From the NCBI RefSeq assembly GCF_028622875.1, contig NZ_CP117709.1, positions 3,723,001 to 3,787,000 of the forward strand: a DNA stretch of 64,000 nt, in the 5' to 3' direction. This document shows positions 46,727 through 54,914 of this stretch, one piece after another; the stretch's first letter is position 1, and each line of letters begins with the position of its first letter. The DNA is from Streptomyces sp. MMBL 11-1 (lineage in GTDB: Bacteria; Actinomycetota; Actinomycetes; Streptomycetales; Streptomycetaceae). The notes under the pieces are model-generated. The model was not told where the DNA came from. It did no database searches and worked only from the letters and a program-made list of their open reading frames with translations. A program made the translations under genes and the position numbers.

Positions 46727-47440
46727 ATGGCTCCAGGACTTCCGGCCGCATGGCCGTCGAGGTGTGCGGTCTGTCTGATGGCGGCGGCCGGAGCGGCGCT
46801 GGGGCCGCTGGGCGGCTCCGCCCACGGCGCACCGGCGCCCGACAGCCCGTCCCGCACCGCCACGCCCCCCGGGACATCGAGCCCCGCCGCCGCGGCACCC
46901 ACCCGTCCCGCCGCGCCACGGCCCGGAACGTCGGGCTCCGCGTCCCCCTCGGCGCTCCCCACCGCCCTGCCCCTGTCGTCCGGCGCCCCGGCCCCCGGAG
47001 CGTCGGGAACCGGCCGGGACCCGTCCTCCCCGCCGGCGTCCGGGCCCGGGGCGCAGGCCCCCGCCGGGCCCGGGGCCGACTCACCGGAGCCCTCCTCCCC
47101 TTCCGCTTCCCCCGACGTGTCCGGGTCGACCGCCCCCCTGGCCGGGCGCGAGGCCGGGGCGGGCAAGGCGCGTCCCGGGCGTTCGCTGTCGCCGCTGGAG
47201 CCGGCGCGGGCCGAGGAGCCCGTCGCGGAGGACGGGCCCGAGGCCCCCCTCGCCGACCCCGTCGACCTGCCCGTCTCCACCCCGCCGCCCAGCGCCTTCG
47301 CCGATCCGGCGCCCCGGTCCGGGCAGGCTCTGGACGCCGCGTCGGTACGCCGGGTGCAGCAGGTCTCGCTCGGTACGGGCATCGCGCTGGTCGGGCTGGG
47401 GCTCGGCTTCCTCGCCTTCCGTATGCGACGGGCGAACTGA
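46727..47440 (+). CDS. Exported Pro/Ala/Ser-rich protein with C-terminal membrane anchor
   Basis: The 237-residue protein starts with a signal peptide (CAVCLMAAAGAALGPLGGSAHG) and consists mostly of low-complexity Pro/Ser/Ala/Gly sequence. Near the end a hydrophobic helix (GTGIALVGLGLGFLAFRMRR) with basic tail forms a membrane stop. No LPXTG motif is present, so the anchor is the helix. Function is unknown; it could be a wall-spanning stalk. No homologous domain is recognised. Confidence 0.65.
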   Translation: MAPGLPAAWPSRCAVCLMAAAGAALGPLGGSAHGAPAPDSPSRTATPPGTSSPAAAAPTRPAAPRPGTSGSASPSALPTALPLSSGAPAPGASGTGRDPSSPPASGPGAQAPAGPGADSPEPSSPSASPDVSGSTAPLAGREAGAGKARPGRSLSPLEPARAEEPVAEDGPEAPLADPVDLPVSTPPPSAFADPAPRSGQALDAASVRRVQQVSLGTGIALVGLGLGFLAFRMRRAN

Positions 47441-47485
47441 GCGTCGCACCCCCGGTCATCCCACGCCGAACCACGCCACCGAGAC

Positions 47486-47525
47486 TTGCCAGGACGAACA
47501 TACTCGGTATACATACTCAGTATGT
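47486..47525 (+). promoter_or_regulatory. Promoter and operator-like repeats of the PadR gene
   Basis: TTGCCA (47486-47491) and TATACA (47508-47513) are 16 bases apart. ATACTCGGTAT (47500-47510) and CATACTCAGTATG (47512-47524) are two adjacent palindromes that cover the -10 region and the start codon. PadR proteins commonly repress their own gene at such sites. Confidence 0.6.
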
Positions 47526-48148
47526 CCATTCGCCACGGCCTGCTGGCCCTGCTGGAGCGGGGCCCCCGTTACGGGTCCCGGCTCCGCACCGAGTTCGAGT
47601 CGCGCACCGGCTCCACCTGGCCCCTGAACATCGGGCAGGTCTACACGACGCTCAGCCGTCTGGAGCGTGACGGCATGATCGTCCAGGAGGGCTCGGACGA
47701 CGCCGGGCACGACCTCTACGCGATCACCGACGACGGCCGCGCCGAGCTGCGCAACTGGTTCGGGACGCCGGTGGACCGCACCAGTCCGCCCCGTGACGAA
47801 CTGGCCATCAAGCTCGCCATGGCCGTGGGGGCGCCGGGCGTCGACATCCGGGACGTCATCCAGTCCCAGCGCCACCACACGCTCAAGGCCATGCAGGACT
47901 ACACCCGGCTCAAGGCCCAGGCCCTGGCCGACGTCCCGGCCAACCGCGACGAGGTCGCCTGGCTGCTCGTCGTGGAGCAGCTCATCTTCCAGGCGGAGGC
48001 CGAGGCCCGTTGGCTCGACCACTGCGAGTCCCGGCTCGTCCGCCTCGCCGCGGCCGCCGCCACCGAGCCCGCCGCCGAGCCCGGCCCCGCGGCCACCCGC
48101 GGTCCGGCCCGCGCACTGGCCGGCCGCACACCACGGTCCAAGCGCTGA
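47522..48148 (+). CDS. PadR-family regulator
   Basis: The 208-residue protein has the PadR winged helix (GLLALLERGPRYGSRLRTEFESRTG, LNIGQVYTTLSRLERDGMI, AITDDGRAELRNWF) and a C-terminal helical dimerisation part (DVIQSQRHHTLKAMQDYTRLK). ATG 47522 has no ribosome site and lies close to the promoter, so the message is probably almost leaderless. It precedes an ABC transporter of the FtsX/MacB-like type, a combination in which PadR regulators usually control export of antimicrobial peptides. Confidence 0.9.
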   Translation: MSIRHGLLALLERGPRYGSRLRTEFESRTGSTWPLNIGQVYTTLSRLERDGMIVQEGSDDAGHDLYAITDDGRAELRNWFGTPVDRTSPPRDELAIKLAMAVGAPGVDIRDVIQSQRHHTLKAMQDYTRLKAQALADVPANRDEVAWLLVVEQLIFQAEAEARWLDHCESRLVRLAAAAATEPAAEPGPAATRGPARALAGRTPRSKR

Positions 48149-48209
48149 CGCGCAAGCCCCACGGCTCGGGCGGGCGCCCGTCCCGGCAGCACCGCCCTCA
48201 GCACAAGCG

Positions 48210-48320
48210 GCGCCCGTTCGGTGCGCCGCCCACGGCACCGGCGGTGCCCGTCCCGGTACCGCCGCACCGCCGCTCCCTCGCACCGCCGCACCGCCGCACC
48301 GCCGCACCGCCCACAGCACA
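48210..48320. repeat. Simple repeat of CGCACCGC units
   Basis: The spacer contains many short repeats of GCACCGCC between the PadR and ABC transporter genes. They have no clear coding role and might form structured RNA. Confidence 0.6.
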
Positions 48321-48378
48321 GGCGGCAGCGCTGCCGCTCCTGCCCGACCCACGTTGTTCCCAGGGGGAACCACCCGCC

Positions 48379-49161
48379 ATGCCTTCATCCGCCACACCTC
48401 CGCCCCCGCCGTCCTCCGGGACGCCCGGCGGCAGCCCCGTACTCGAACTGCGGGCGCTGACCCGTACCCATGGCTCCGGCATCGCCGAGGTGCACGCCCT
48501 GCGCGGGGTCCAACTCGCCGTGTATCCGGGCGAACTGGTCGCCGTGATGGGCCCCTCCGGCTCCGGCAAGTCCACCCTGCTGACCCTGGCCGGCGGGCTC
48601 GACACCGCCACCAGCGGCCAGGTGGTCATCGAGGGCCAGGACACCGCCGCCCTCGGCCCCAAGGGGATGGCCGCGCTGCGCCGCCGCAGCGTCGGCTACG
48701 TCTTCCAGGACTACAACCTCATCCCCGCCCTGACCGCCGCCGAGAACATCGCGCTGCCCCGCGAACTCGACGGCGTCTCCGTGCGCAAGGCCCGCAAGGA
48801 GGCCCTCGCCGCGCTGGCCGAGCTGAAGCTGGAGGAGATCGCCGACCGCTTCCCCGACGAGATGTCCGGCGGCCAGCAGCAGCGCGTCGCCATCGCGCGC
48901 GCCCTCGTCGGCGACCGGCGCCTCGTGCTCGCCGACGAGCCGACCGGAGCGCTCGACTCCGAGACCGGCGAGTCCGTCCTCGCCCTGCTGCGTACCCGCT
49001 GCGACCAGGGCGCGGCCGGCGTCATGGTCACCCATGAGCCCCGGTACGCGGCCTGGGCCGACCGGGTCGTGTTCCTCCGGGACGGCTCGATCGTCGACCA
49101 GACGCTGACCACCGGGGCCGACTCCCTGCTCACCGCCGGAACCGCCGAGGCCGCCACGTGA
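48379..49161 (+). CDS. ABC transporter ATP-binding protein (LolD/MacB-type)
   Basis: The 260-residue ATPase has Walker A GPSGSGKST, Q loop VGYVFQDYNLIP, signature MSGGQQQR, Walker B LVLADEPTGALD and the switch His in VMVTHEPRY. This pattern is that of the LolD/MacB/FtsE group. The N-terminus carries an extra Pro-rich stretch of about 20 residues. ATG 48379 follows CAGGGGGAA at a distance of 10 bases. Its stop overlaps the start of the permease. Confidence 0.93.
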   Translation: MPSSATPPPPPSSGTPGGSPVLELRALTRTHGSGIAEVHALRGVQLAVYPGELVAVMGPSGSGKSTLLTLAGGLDTATSGQVVIEGQDTAALGPKGMAALRRRSVGYVFQDYNLIPALTAAENIALPRELDGVSVRKARKEALAALAELKLEEIADRFPDEMSGGQQQRVAIARALVGDRRLVLADEPTGALDSETGESVLALLRTRCDQGAAGVMVTHEPRYAAWADRVVFLRDGSIVDQTLTTGADSLLTAGTAEAAT

Positions 49162-52013
49162 GCCCCTTCTCCGGATGGCGCGCCGCCTTCCGCATAGCCC
49201 GGCGCGACGCCGTACGGGCCAAGGGCCGCAGTGCCCTGGTCGTCGCGATGATCGCTCTGCCGGTCCTCGGTGTGACCGCCGCCGACCTCACCTACCGCAG
49301 CGCCCTGCCCACCAAGGCCGAGGAGCTGACCGGTGAACTGGGGGCGGCCGACGCCCGGTTCTCCGCCACCAGCATGGGGCCGATGAAGCTCCAGCAGATG
49401 CCCGACGGCATCAACTGGTACCCGCCCGAGGGCACCCCGGACCCGACACCCGAGGAGCGGGAGCGGCCGGTCGACGTGGTCGCGACCTTCCCCGAGGGAT
49501 CGCGGCACCTCACCGAGCGGAGCGTTCCGGCGTCGGTGACCACCCGCCACGGCATCACCGACACCGAGATCACCGAACTGCGCATCGCCGACCCGATGCT
49601 GCGCGGCCGCATCGAGCTGACCGACGGCGCGTACCCCCGGGCCAAGAACGAGATCGCGGCGACCGAGGACTTCATCGAGGCGTCCGGGCTCTCCATCGGC
49701 GACCGCGTCACCGTGCGCGGCCCCGACCAGTCCTACACGCTCACCGGTGCGGTAGAACTCCCCGCCGACCTGCGGGCGGACGAACTGTACGCGCTCCCGG
49801 GCTCGGTCATCGCTCCCTGGCAGAAGACCGCCGACGGCGACAAGGACATCCTGCCGCCCCAGGCGAGCGACCCGAAGTGGCTGGTCCAGGGCCCGCCCGG
49901 GGCGGGCGTGACCTGGCAGGACATCCTCGCCGCCAACGAGAAGGGCGTGGTGGTCAAGTCCCGCCAGGTCGTCCTCGATCCGCCGCCCGACTCCGAGGTC
50001 CCGATGGCCGGGACGGGCAACGCGTACGACACGGACACGGAGCTGACCGCGGCGGTCCTCACGGTGGCCGCCATGGCCGTCCTTGAGATCGTGCTGCTGG
50101 CCGGGCCGGCGTTCGCCGTCGGCGCCCGCCGCTCACGGCGGCAGCTGGGCCTGGTCGGCTCGTGCGGCGGCAGCCGGGGCCAGGTCCGGGCCGTGGTGCT
50201 CGCGGGCGGCGCGGTGCTCGGCGGGGTCGGCGCGGTGGCCGGCGTCGGCGCCGGGTTCGGCCTGACCGCCCTGTTCCGCCCGATGATCGAGGACTACGCG
50301 GGCAGCCGCTTCGGCGAACTGACCGTACGGCCCTGGGAGATCCTGGGCATCGGCCTGCTCGGCCTGGTCACCGGCGTCCTCGCCGCGCTCGCCCCGGCGA
50401 TCGTCGCGGGCCGCCAGTCGGTCCTGGAATCGCTCACCGGCCGGCGCGGCACCCGCCGCGGCTCCCGCGTCCTGCCCGTCATCGGTGTCGTCGCGATCGC
50501 GGCCGGCGTCGCGATCGCGGTGTACGGCGGGGTGGCCGGCGACACCGCCTTCGTCGCCGGCGGATCCGTCCTCGCCGAACTGGGCGTCCTCGGCTGCATC
50601 CCGGTGATCGTGGGCTTCCTCGGCCGGCTCGGCCGGAGGCTCCCGCTGACGCCCCGCATCGCCCTGCGCGACGCGGCCCGCAACCGGGGCCGCACCGCAC
50701 CCGCCGTCGCCGCCGTGATGGCGGCCGTCGCGGGCAGCATCGCCATCGCCACGTACACCAGCAGCCACGCCGCCGAGCAGGCGTACGACCACTCGCCCAA
50801 CCTGACCCCGGGCACCGCCGCCCTGATGGACTCCGGCGTCGGTGACGCAACCGATCTGGCGCGCTCCCGGGCCGCCGTCGAGCAGAGCTTCCCGGTCAGC
50901 GGCGGGCGCGCCGACTTCGGCCGCGTCTGGGCCGGCAGCGACTGCTCGGTCTATTACGAGGAGGAGGACGGCTGCGGCACCCTCGAACTCGTCAAGCCCA
51001 CCGGCAAGGGCCACTCCTGCCCGCTGAAGGGCAAGGGCGCCAAGGAGCTCGCCCTGCGGATCTCGGCCGACGAGCACAAGCGGCTGATGAACTCCCCGGC
51101 CTGCGTGGACGAGAGCTCCACCATGATCGCGTTCGGCACCGACGACGACAAGATCGTCATCGGGGGCCCGGACGTGCTCGACTCGTACGTGAAGCTGGAG
51201 GACCCGGCGGCGGCGAAGGCCCTGGCCGAGGGCACCCCCGTCCTGCTGAACTCGGCGTACGCGAAGAACGGCGAGGTCACCCTCAAGGCCACCCACACCT
51301 ACAACGACCGCGACAAGAAGAACCGGGCCCTGCACCCCGGCAAGGCACGCACCACCACGGACCGGCTGAAGGTCCACGTCGCACCGGACCGCTACGCGGC
51401 GACGCCGGGCGTCCGGATGGTCCTGCCGAAGGAGACCGCGGAACGGCTCGGCCTGCACGTCGAGGACCACGGCAGCTTCTACACCCTCAGCCGTGACGCC
51501 ACGGACGCCGAGACCCAGGCCGCCTACGCGGCGCTCCAACAGGCCGGGGACCGCGCATACCTGATGACGTCGAACGAGATGTTCCGGACGCAGGACGACA
51601 CGATCCTGCTGATCCTCGCCCTCTTCGCCGGGGTGGTGACCCTGGGCGCGGCGGCCATCACGACCGGGCTGTCCAAGGCCGACGCGGAGGCCGACCTCAC
51701 CACGCTCAGCGCGGTGGGCGCGCCCCCGGGCCTACGGCGCTCGCTCTCCGGCTTCCAGTGCCTGGTCGTGGCCCTGACCGGGGTGTTCCTGGGTACGGCG
51801 GCGGGGCTCGTGCCCGCGGTGGCCCTGCGGCTGACCGACCTGCGCGCGGCGCTGGCGGACATGCGGGAGAATCCGATGCAGTCGGCCTACACGCCGATCG
51901 TGATGCCGTGGGAGACCGTCGGGCTGCTGGCCCTGGTCGTCCCGGTCCTCGCCGGGCTCCTGGCCGCCGGCCTCACCAGCTCCCGGCTGACCCTGGCCCG
52001 GCGCGCGGGGTGA
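49158..52013 (+). CDS. FtsX-family ABC transporter permease
   Basis: The 951-residue permease has the duplicated FtsX arrangement with N-terminal helix (ALVVAMIALPVLGVTAADL), a large extracellular domain, then helices around 310-450, 490-560 and 860-951. The Pro-rich GARRSRRQLGLVGSCGG loop and RIALRDAARNRGRTAPAVAAVMA are typical coupling regions. With its ATPase it should export or sense hydrophobic peptides rather than import. GTG 49158 overlaps the ATPase stop. Confidence 0.92.
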   Translation: MSPFSGWRAAFRIARRDAVRAKGRSALVVAMIALPVLGVTAADLTYRSALPTKAEELTGELGAADARFSATSMGPMKLQQMPDGINWYPPEGTPDPTPEERERPVDVVATFPEGSRHLTERSVPASVTTRHGITDTEITELRIADPMLRGRIELTDGAYPRAKNEIAATEDFIEASGLSIGDRVTVRGPDQSYTLTGAVELPADLRADELYALPGSVIAPWQKTADGDKDILPPQASDPKWLVQGPPGAGVTWQDILAANEKGVVVKSRQVVLDPPPDSEVPMAGTGNAYDTDTELTAAVLTVAAMAVLEIVLLAGPAFAVGARRSRRQLGLVGSCGGSRGQVRAVVLAGGAVLGGVGAVAGVGAGFGLTALFRPMIEDYAGSRFGELTVRPWEILGIGLLGLVTGVLAALAPAIVAGRQSVLESLTGRRGTRRGSRVLPVIGVVAIAAGVAIAVYGGVAGDTAFVAGGSVLAELGVLGCIPVIVGFLGRLGRRLPLTPRIALRDAARNRGRTAPAVAAVMAAVAGSIAIATYTSSHAAEQAYDHSPNLTPGTAALMDSGVGDATDLARSRAAVEQSFPVSGGRADFGRVWAGSDCSVYYEEEDGCGTLELVKPTGKGHSCPLKGKGAKELALRISADEHKRLMNSPACVDESSTMIAFGTDDDKIVIGGPDVLDSYVKLEDPAAAKALAEGTPVLLNSAYAKNGEVTLKATHTYNDRDKKNRALHPGKARTTTDRLKVHVAPDRYAATPGVRMVLPKETAERLGLHVEDHGSFYTLSRDATDAETQAAYAALQQAGDRAYLMTSNEMFRTQDDTILLILALFAGVVTLGAAAITTGLSKADAEADLTTLSAVGAPPGLRRSLSGFQCLVVALTGVFLGTAAGLVPAVALRLTDLRAALADMRENPMQSAYTPIVMPWETVGLLALVVPVLAGLLAAGLTSSRLTLARRAG

Positions 52014-52123
52014 CAGGGCCTTCCGGCGCTCCCGGAAGGCTTCCGGTGCCCCCGAAGACGGTGGATCATCCGTTTCCGGGGGCACCAACGTGGGGTACGG
52101 CACGTGTGCGAGACAATGGCGGC

Positions 52124-52672
52124 ATGGAAATGCCGAGGAATGACCGGTCGCAGGAGCACCCGCAGGTCCTTGTCGTGGGCCAGGACGGAATGGCTATCGG
52201 CGGCGGTGCCAGTGACGACGAGTCGCGCGAGGTCCCGGTGACGGAAATGGTGGAACAGCCCGCGAAGGTCATGCGCATCGGCAGCATGATCAAGCAGCTT
52301 CTGGAGGAGGTCAGGGCGGCTCCTCTCGACGAGGCGAGCCGGGTCAGGCTCAAGGAGATCCACGCCAGCTCCGTGAAGGAGCTGGAGGACGGTCTGGCCC
52401 CCGAGCTGGTCGAGGAGCTGGAGCGGATCTCGCTGCCGTTCACCGAGGAGTCGGTGCCCTCCGAGGCCGAGCTGCGGATCGCCCAGGCACAGCTCGTGGG
52501 CTGGCTGGAGGGCCTCTTCCACGGCATCCAGACGGCGCTGTTCGCGCAGCAGATGGCGGCCCGCGCCCAGCTGGAGCAGATGCGCCGCGCCCTGCCGCCC
52601 GGCTCGGGCCACGAGGACGAGGAAGGCGGGGCGGACCCGCACGGCCCGATCCGTTCGGGCCCGTATCTGTAA
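52124..52672 (+). CDS. bpa: Bacterial proteasome activator Bpa/PafE
   Basis: The 182-residue protein matches Bpa (DUF2587): RIGSMIKQLLEEVRAAPLDEASR, LKEIHASSVKELEDGLAPELVEELERISLPF, and LVGWLEGLFHGIQTALFAQQMAAR. It ends GPYL, the penultimate Tyr corresponding to the HbYX motif that opens the proteasome gate. Bpa rings feed damaged proteins to the 20S proteasome without ATP. GACAAT lies six bases before ATG 52124, so a leaderless message is possible. A strong terminator follows. Confidence 0.93.
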   Translation: MEMPRNDRSQEHPQVLVVGQDGMAIGGGASDDESREVPVTEMVEQPAKVMRIGSMIKQLLEEVRAAPLDEASRVRLKEIHASSVKELEDGLAPELVEELERISLPFTEESVPSEAELRIAQAQLVGWLEGLFHGIQTALFAQQMAARAQLEQMRRALPPGSGHEDEEGGADPHGPIRSGPYL

Positions 52673-52709
52673 CCCCGTATCCGCCTCCTGAAGTCCGAGA
52701 ACGGCCATG

Positions 52710-52755
52710 ACGAGGGGCCCGGCACACACCGTGATGTGTGTGCCGGGCCCCTCGT
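52710..52755. terminator. Strong bidirectional terminator
   Basis: ACGAGGGGCCCGGCACACA and its complement form a stem of about 19 bp with a short loop, between convergent genes. Confidence 0.85.
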
Positions 52756-52785
52756 CGTGGCGTTCACCGGTGACGGTTCACGGGG

Positions 52786-53778
52786 TCAGGTGCCGGCCGA
52801 CGGCGCGAGAAGCAGCACCTTCCCGATGTGCGCGCTGGACTCCAGCACCCGGTGCGCCTCGGCGGCGTCCGGCATCGGCAGCGCCCGGTCCACCACCGGC
52901 CGGACCACCCCGCCGTCGATCAGCGGCCACACGTGCTCACGTACGGCGGCGACGATGGCGGCCTTCTCGTGGAGCGGGCGGCCCCGCAGCGAGGTCGCGG
53001 TGACGGCGGCCCGCTTGGTCAGCAGGGCGCCGAGATTCAGCTCGCCCTTGGCGCCGCCCTGGAGCCCGATGATCGCGAGGCGGCCGTTGACGGCGAGCGC
53101 CGCGACGTTCCGCTCCAGGTACTTGGCCCCGATGAGGTCCAGGATGACGTCGGCCCCCGCCCCCGCGGTGTTCTCCCGCAGCTCCTCGACGAAGTCCTGC
53201 TCGCGGTAGTTGATGAGGATGTCCGCCCCCAGCTCGGCGCATCGGGCGAGCTTCTCCGGGCTGCCCGCCGTGACCGCGACCCGGGCGCCGACCGCCTTCG
53301 CCAGCTGGATCGCCATCGTGCCGATGCCGCTGGAGCCGCCGTGGACGAGGAAGGTCTCGCCGGGGCGGAGGTGGGACACCATGAAGACGTTGGACCACAC
53401 CGTCGCGGTGACTTCGGGGAGCGCCGCGGCCTCCACCAGGTCGACGCCCTCCGGTACGGGGAGGAGCTGCCCCGCCGGTACGGCGACCTTCTCCGCGTAG
53501 CCGCCGCCCGCCAGCAGCGCGCACACGGCGTCGCCGACCGCCCAGCCGGTCACCCCGGGACCGAGTGCGAGGACGCGGCCCGCACACTCCAGGCCGGGGT
53601 AGGGGGACGCACCGGGCGGCGGGTTGTAGAAGCCCTGCCGCTGGAGCACGTCGGCGCGGTTCACGGCGGAGGCGACGACCTCGACGAGGACCTCGCCGTC
53701 GCCGGGTACGGGATCGGGCACCTCGGCCCACACGAGCGCCTCGGGGCCGCCGGGTTCGGGAATCGTGATCGCATGCAT
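52786..53778 (-). CDS. NAD(P)H quinone oxidoreductase (MDR, PIG3-like)
   Basis: The 330-residue protein is a zinc-free medium-chain reductase: HAITIPEPGGPEALVWAEVPDP at the start, NRADVLQRQGFYNPPPGASPYPGLECAG, GGSSGIGTMAIQLAKAVGARV for NADPH binding, and INYREQDFVEEL. The NPPPG and DVLQRQG segments point to the PIG3/TP53I3 group, which reduces quinones by one electron. It is separated from the next gene upstream by 31 bases. Confidence 0.9.
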   Translation of the reverse strand: MHAITIPEPGGPEALVWAEVPDPVPGDGEVLVEVVASAVNRADVLQRQGFYNPPPGASPYPGLECAGRVLALGPGVTGWAVGDAVCALLAGGGYAEKVAVPAGQLLPVPEGVDLVEAAALPEVTATVWSNVFMVSHLRPGETFLVHGGSSGIGTMAIQLAKAVGARVAVTAGSPEKLARCAELGADILINYREQDFVEELRENTAGAGADVILDLIGAKYLERNVAALAVNGRLAIIGLQGGAKGELNLGALLTKRAAVTATSLRGRPLHEKAAIVAAVREHVWPLIDGGVVRPVVDRALPMPDAAEAHRVLESSAHIGKVLLLAPSAGT

Positions 53779-53809
53779 GGCCGCGAGGCTACTCCGGCAC
53801 GGCGTGCGT

Positions 53810-54907
53810 TCAGGGGCGCGGCGGCATCGAGTTCTTCGGCGCGGAGGTGGAGCTGGGGCTCTTCCGCACGATGGTGATGACCCGGTCCGTCAGCTGCAAC
53901 GGGCTGGCCGCCGGGTCGTCGTAGCCGAGCAGCCGGTGCCCGCGCAGGACGCTGACGACGAGGTCGTCCGTCTCCCGTACGTTCTTGCCCACCTCGGCCT
54001 TTATGACCGGCCGTTCCACCAGGTCGAGACCGCTGCCCTGCTGGATCAGGTCCTCCATCACGGTGCCCGCGCTGGGGCTGAGGACGGAGAGCCCGAGCAG
54101 CCGCCCGGCGGCGCTGGCGCTGGTGATGACGGCGTCGGCACCGGACTGGCGCAACAGGGGAGCGTTCTCCTCCTCGCGCACCGCCGCCACGATCTTCGCC
54201 CCCCGGTTCAGCTGACGCGCGGTCAGGGCCACCAGGACGGCGGTGTCGTCGCGCTGGGTGGCGATGATGATCTGACGCGCCTTCTGGAGCTCGGCGCGCA
54301 ACAGGACATCGCTGCGGGTGGCGTCACCGAGCACACCGGTGAAGCCTTCGGCGTTGGCGGCCTCGATCACTTTGGAAGCCGGATCGACGATGACGATCTG
54401 CTCCTTCCGCAGGCCGGTGGCGCAGAGGGTCAGGATCGCCGAGCGGCCCTTCGTACCGAAGCCGACGACGACGGTGTGGTCACGCAAGTTGGATCTCCAA
54501 CGCTTCAGCCGGAAGTCCTCCCGGGTCCGTTCCGTGAGGACTTCCAGGGTGGTACCGACCAGGATGATCAGGAAGAGGACACGCAGCGGTGTCACGAGCA
54601 CCACGTTGATCAGCCTGGCCCCGTCGCTGAACGGCGTGATGTCGCCGTACCCGGTGGTGGAGAGGGTGACCGTCGCGTAGTAGACCGCGTCGAGCAGATC
54701 GACCTTGCCGTCGGCGTTGTCGTTGTAGCCGTTGCGGTCGAGCCAGACGATCAGCACGGTCGCGGTCAGCACGAGCAGCGCCATCAGCAGACGCTTGGCG
54801 ACCTGGCGGGCCGGGCCGACGACGACTCGGCGGGGGAGCATCACCCTGGTCGGCACGACCAGTTCCTCCGCTTGCCTGGCCATCGCATCGTGGCCGGGAA
54901 GTTTCAC
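53810..54907 (-). CDS. Potassium channel with RCK (TrkA-N) domain
   Basis: The 365-residue protein has two transmembrane helices flanking a pore with TTGYGD (84-89). After a linker, a TrkA-N/RCK domain starts at VVVGFGTKGRSA and includes VIVDPASKVIEA. This is the Kch/MthK architecture, with ligand gating by the RCK ring. GTG 54907 overlaps the stop of the moeA gene and has GGAAGG at 9 bases; ATG 54883 is another possibility. The start region contains the second parS site. Confidence 0.9.
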   Translation of the reverse strand: MKLPGHDAMARQAEELVVPTRVMLPRRVVVGPARQVAKRLLMALLVLTATVLIVWLDRNGYNDNADGKVDLLDAVYYATVTLSTTGYGDITPFSDGARLINVVLVTPLRVLFLIILVGTTLEVLTERTREDFRLKRWRSNLRDHTVVVGFGTKGRSAILTLCATGLRKEQIVIVDPASKVIEAANAEGFTGVLGDATRSDVLLRAELQKARQIIIATQRDDTAVLVALTARQLNRGAKIVAAVREEENAPLLRQSGADAVITSASAAGRLLGLSVLSPSAGTVMEDLIQQGSGLDLVERPVIKAEVGKNVRETDDLVVSVLRGHRLLGYDDPAASPLQLTDRVITIVRKSPSSTSAPKNSMPPRP

Positions 54908-54914
54908 GTGAAAC
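54901..54914. promoter_or_regulatory. parS site (ParB binding), inside coding DNA
   Basis: GTTTCACGTGAAAC matches the parS consensus exactly. It lies in the overlap of the moeA end and the K+ channel start, so both reading frames must accommodate the site. Confidence 0.92.
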
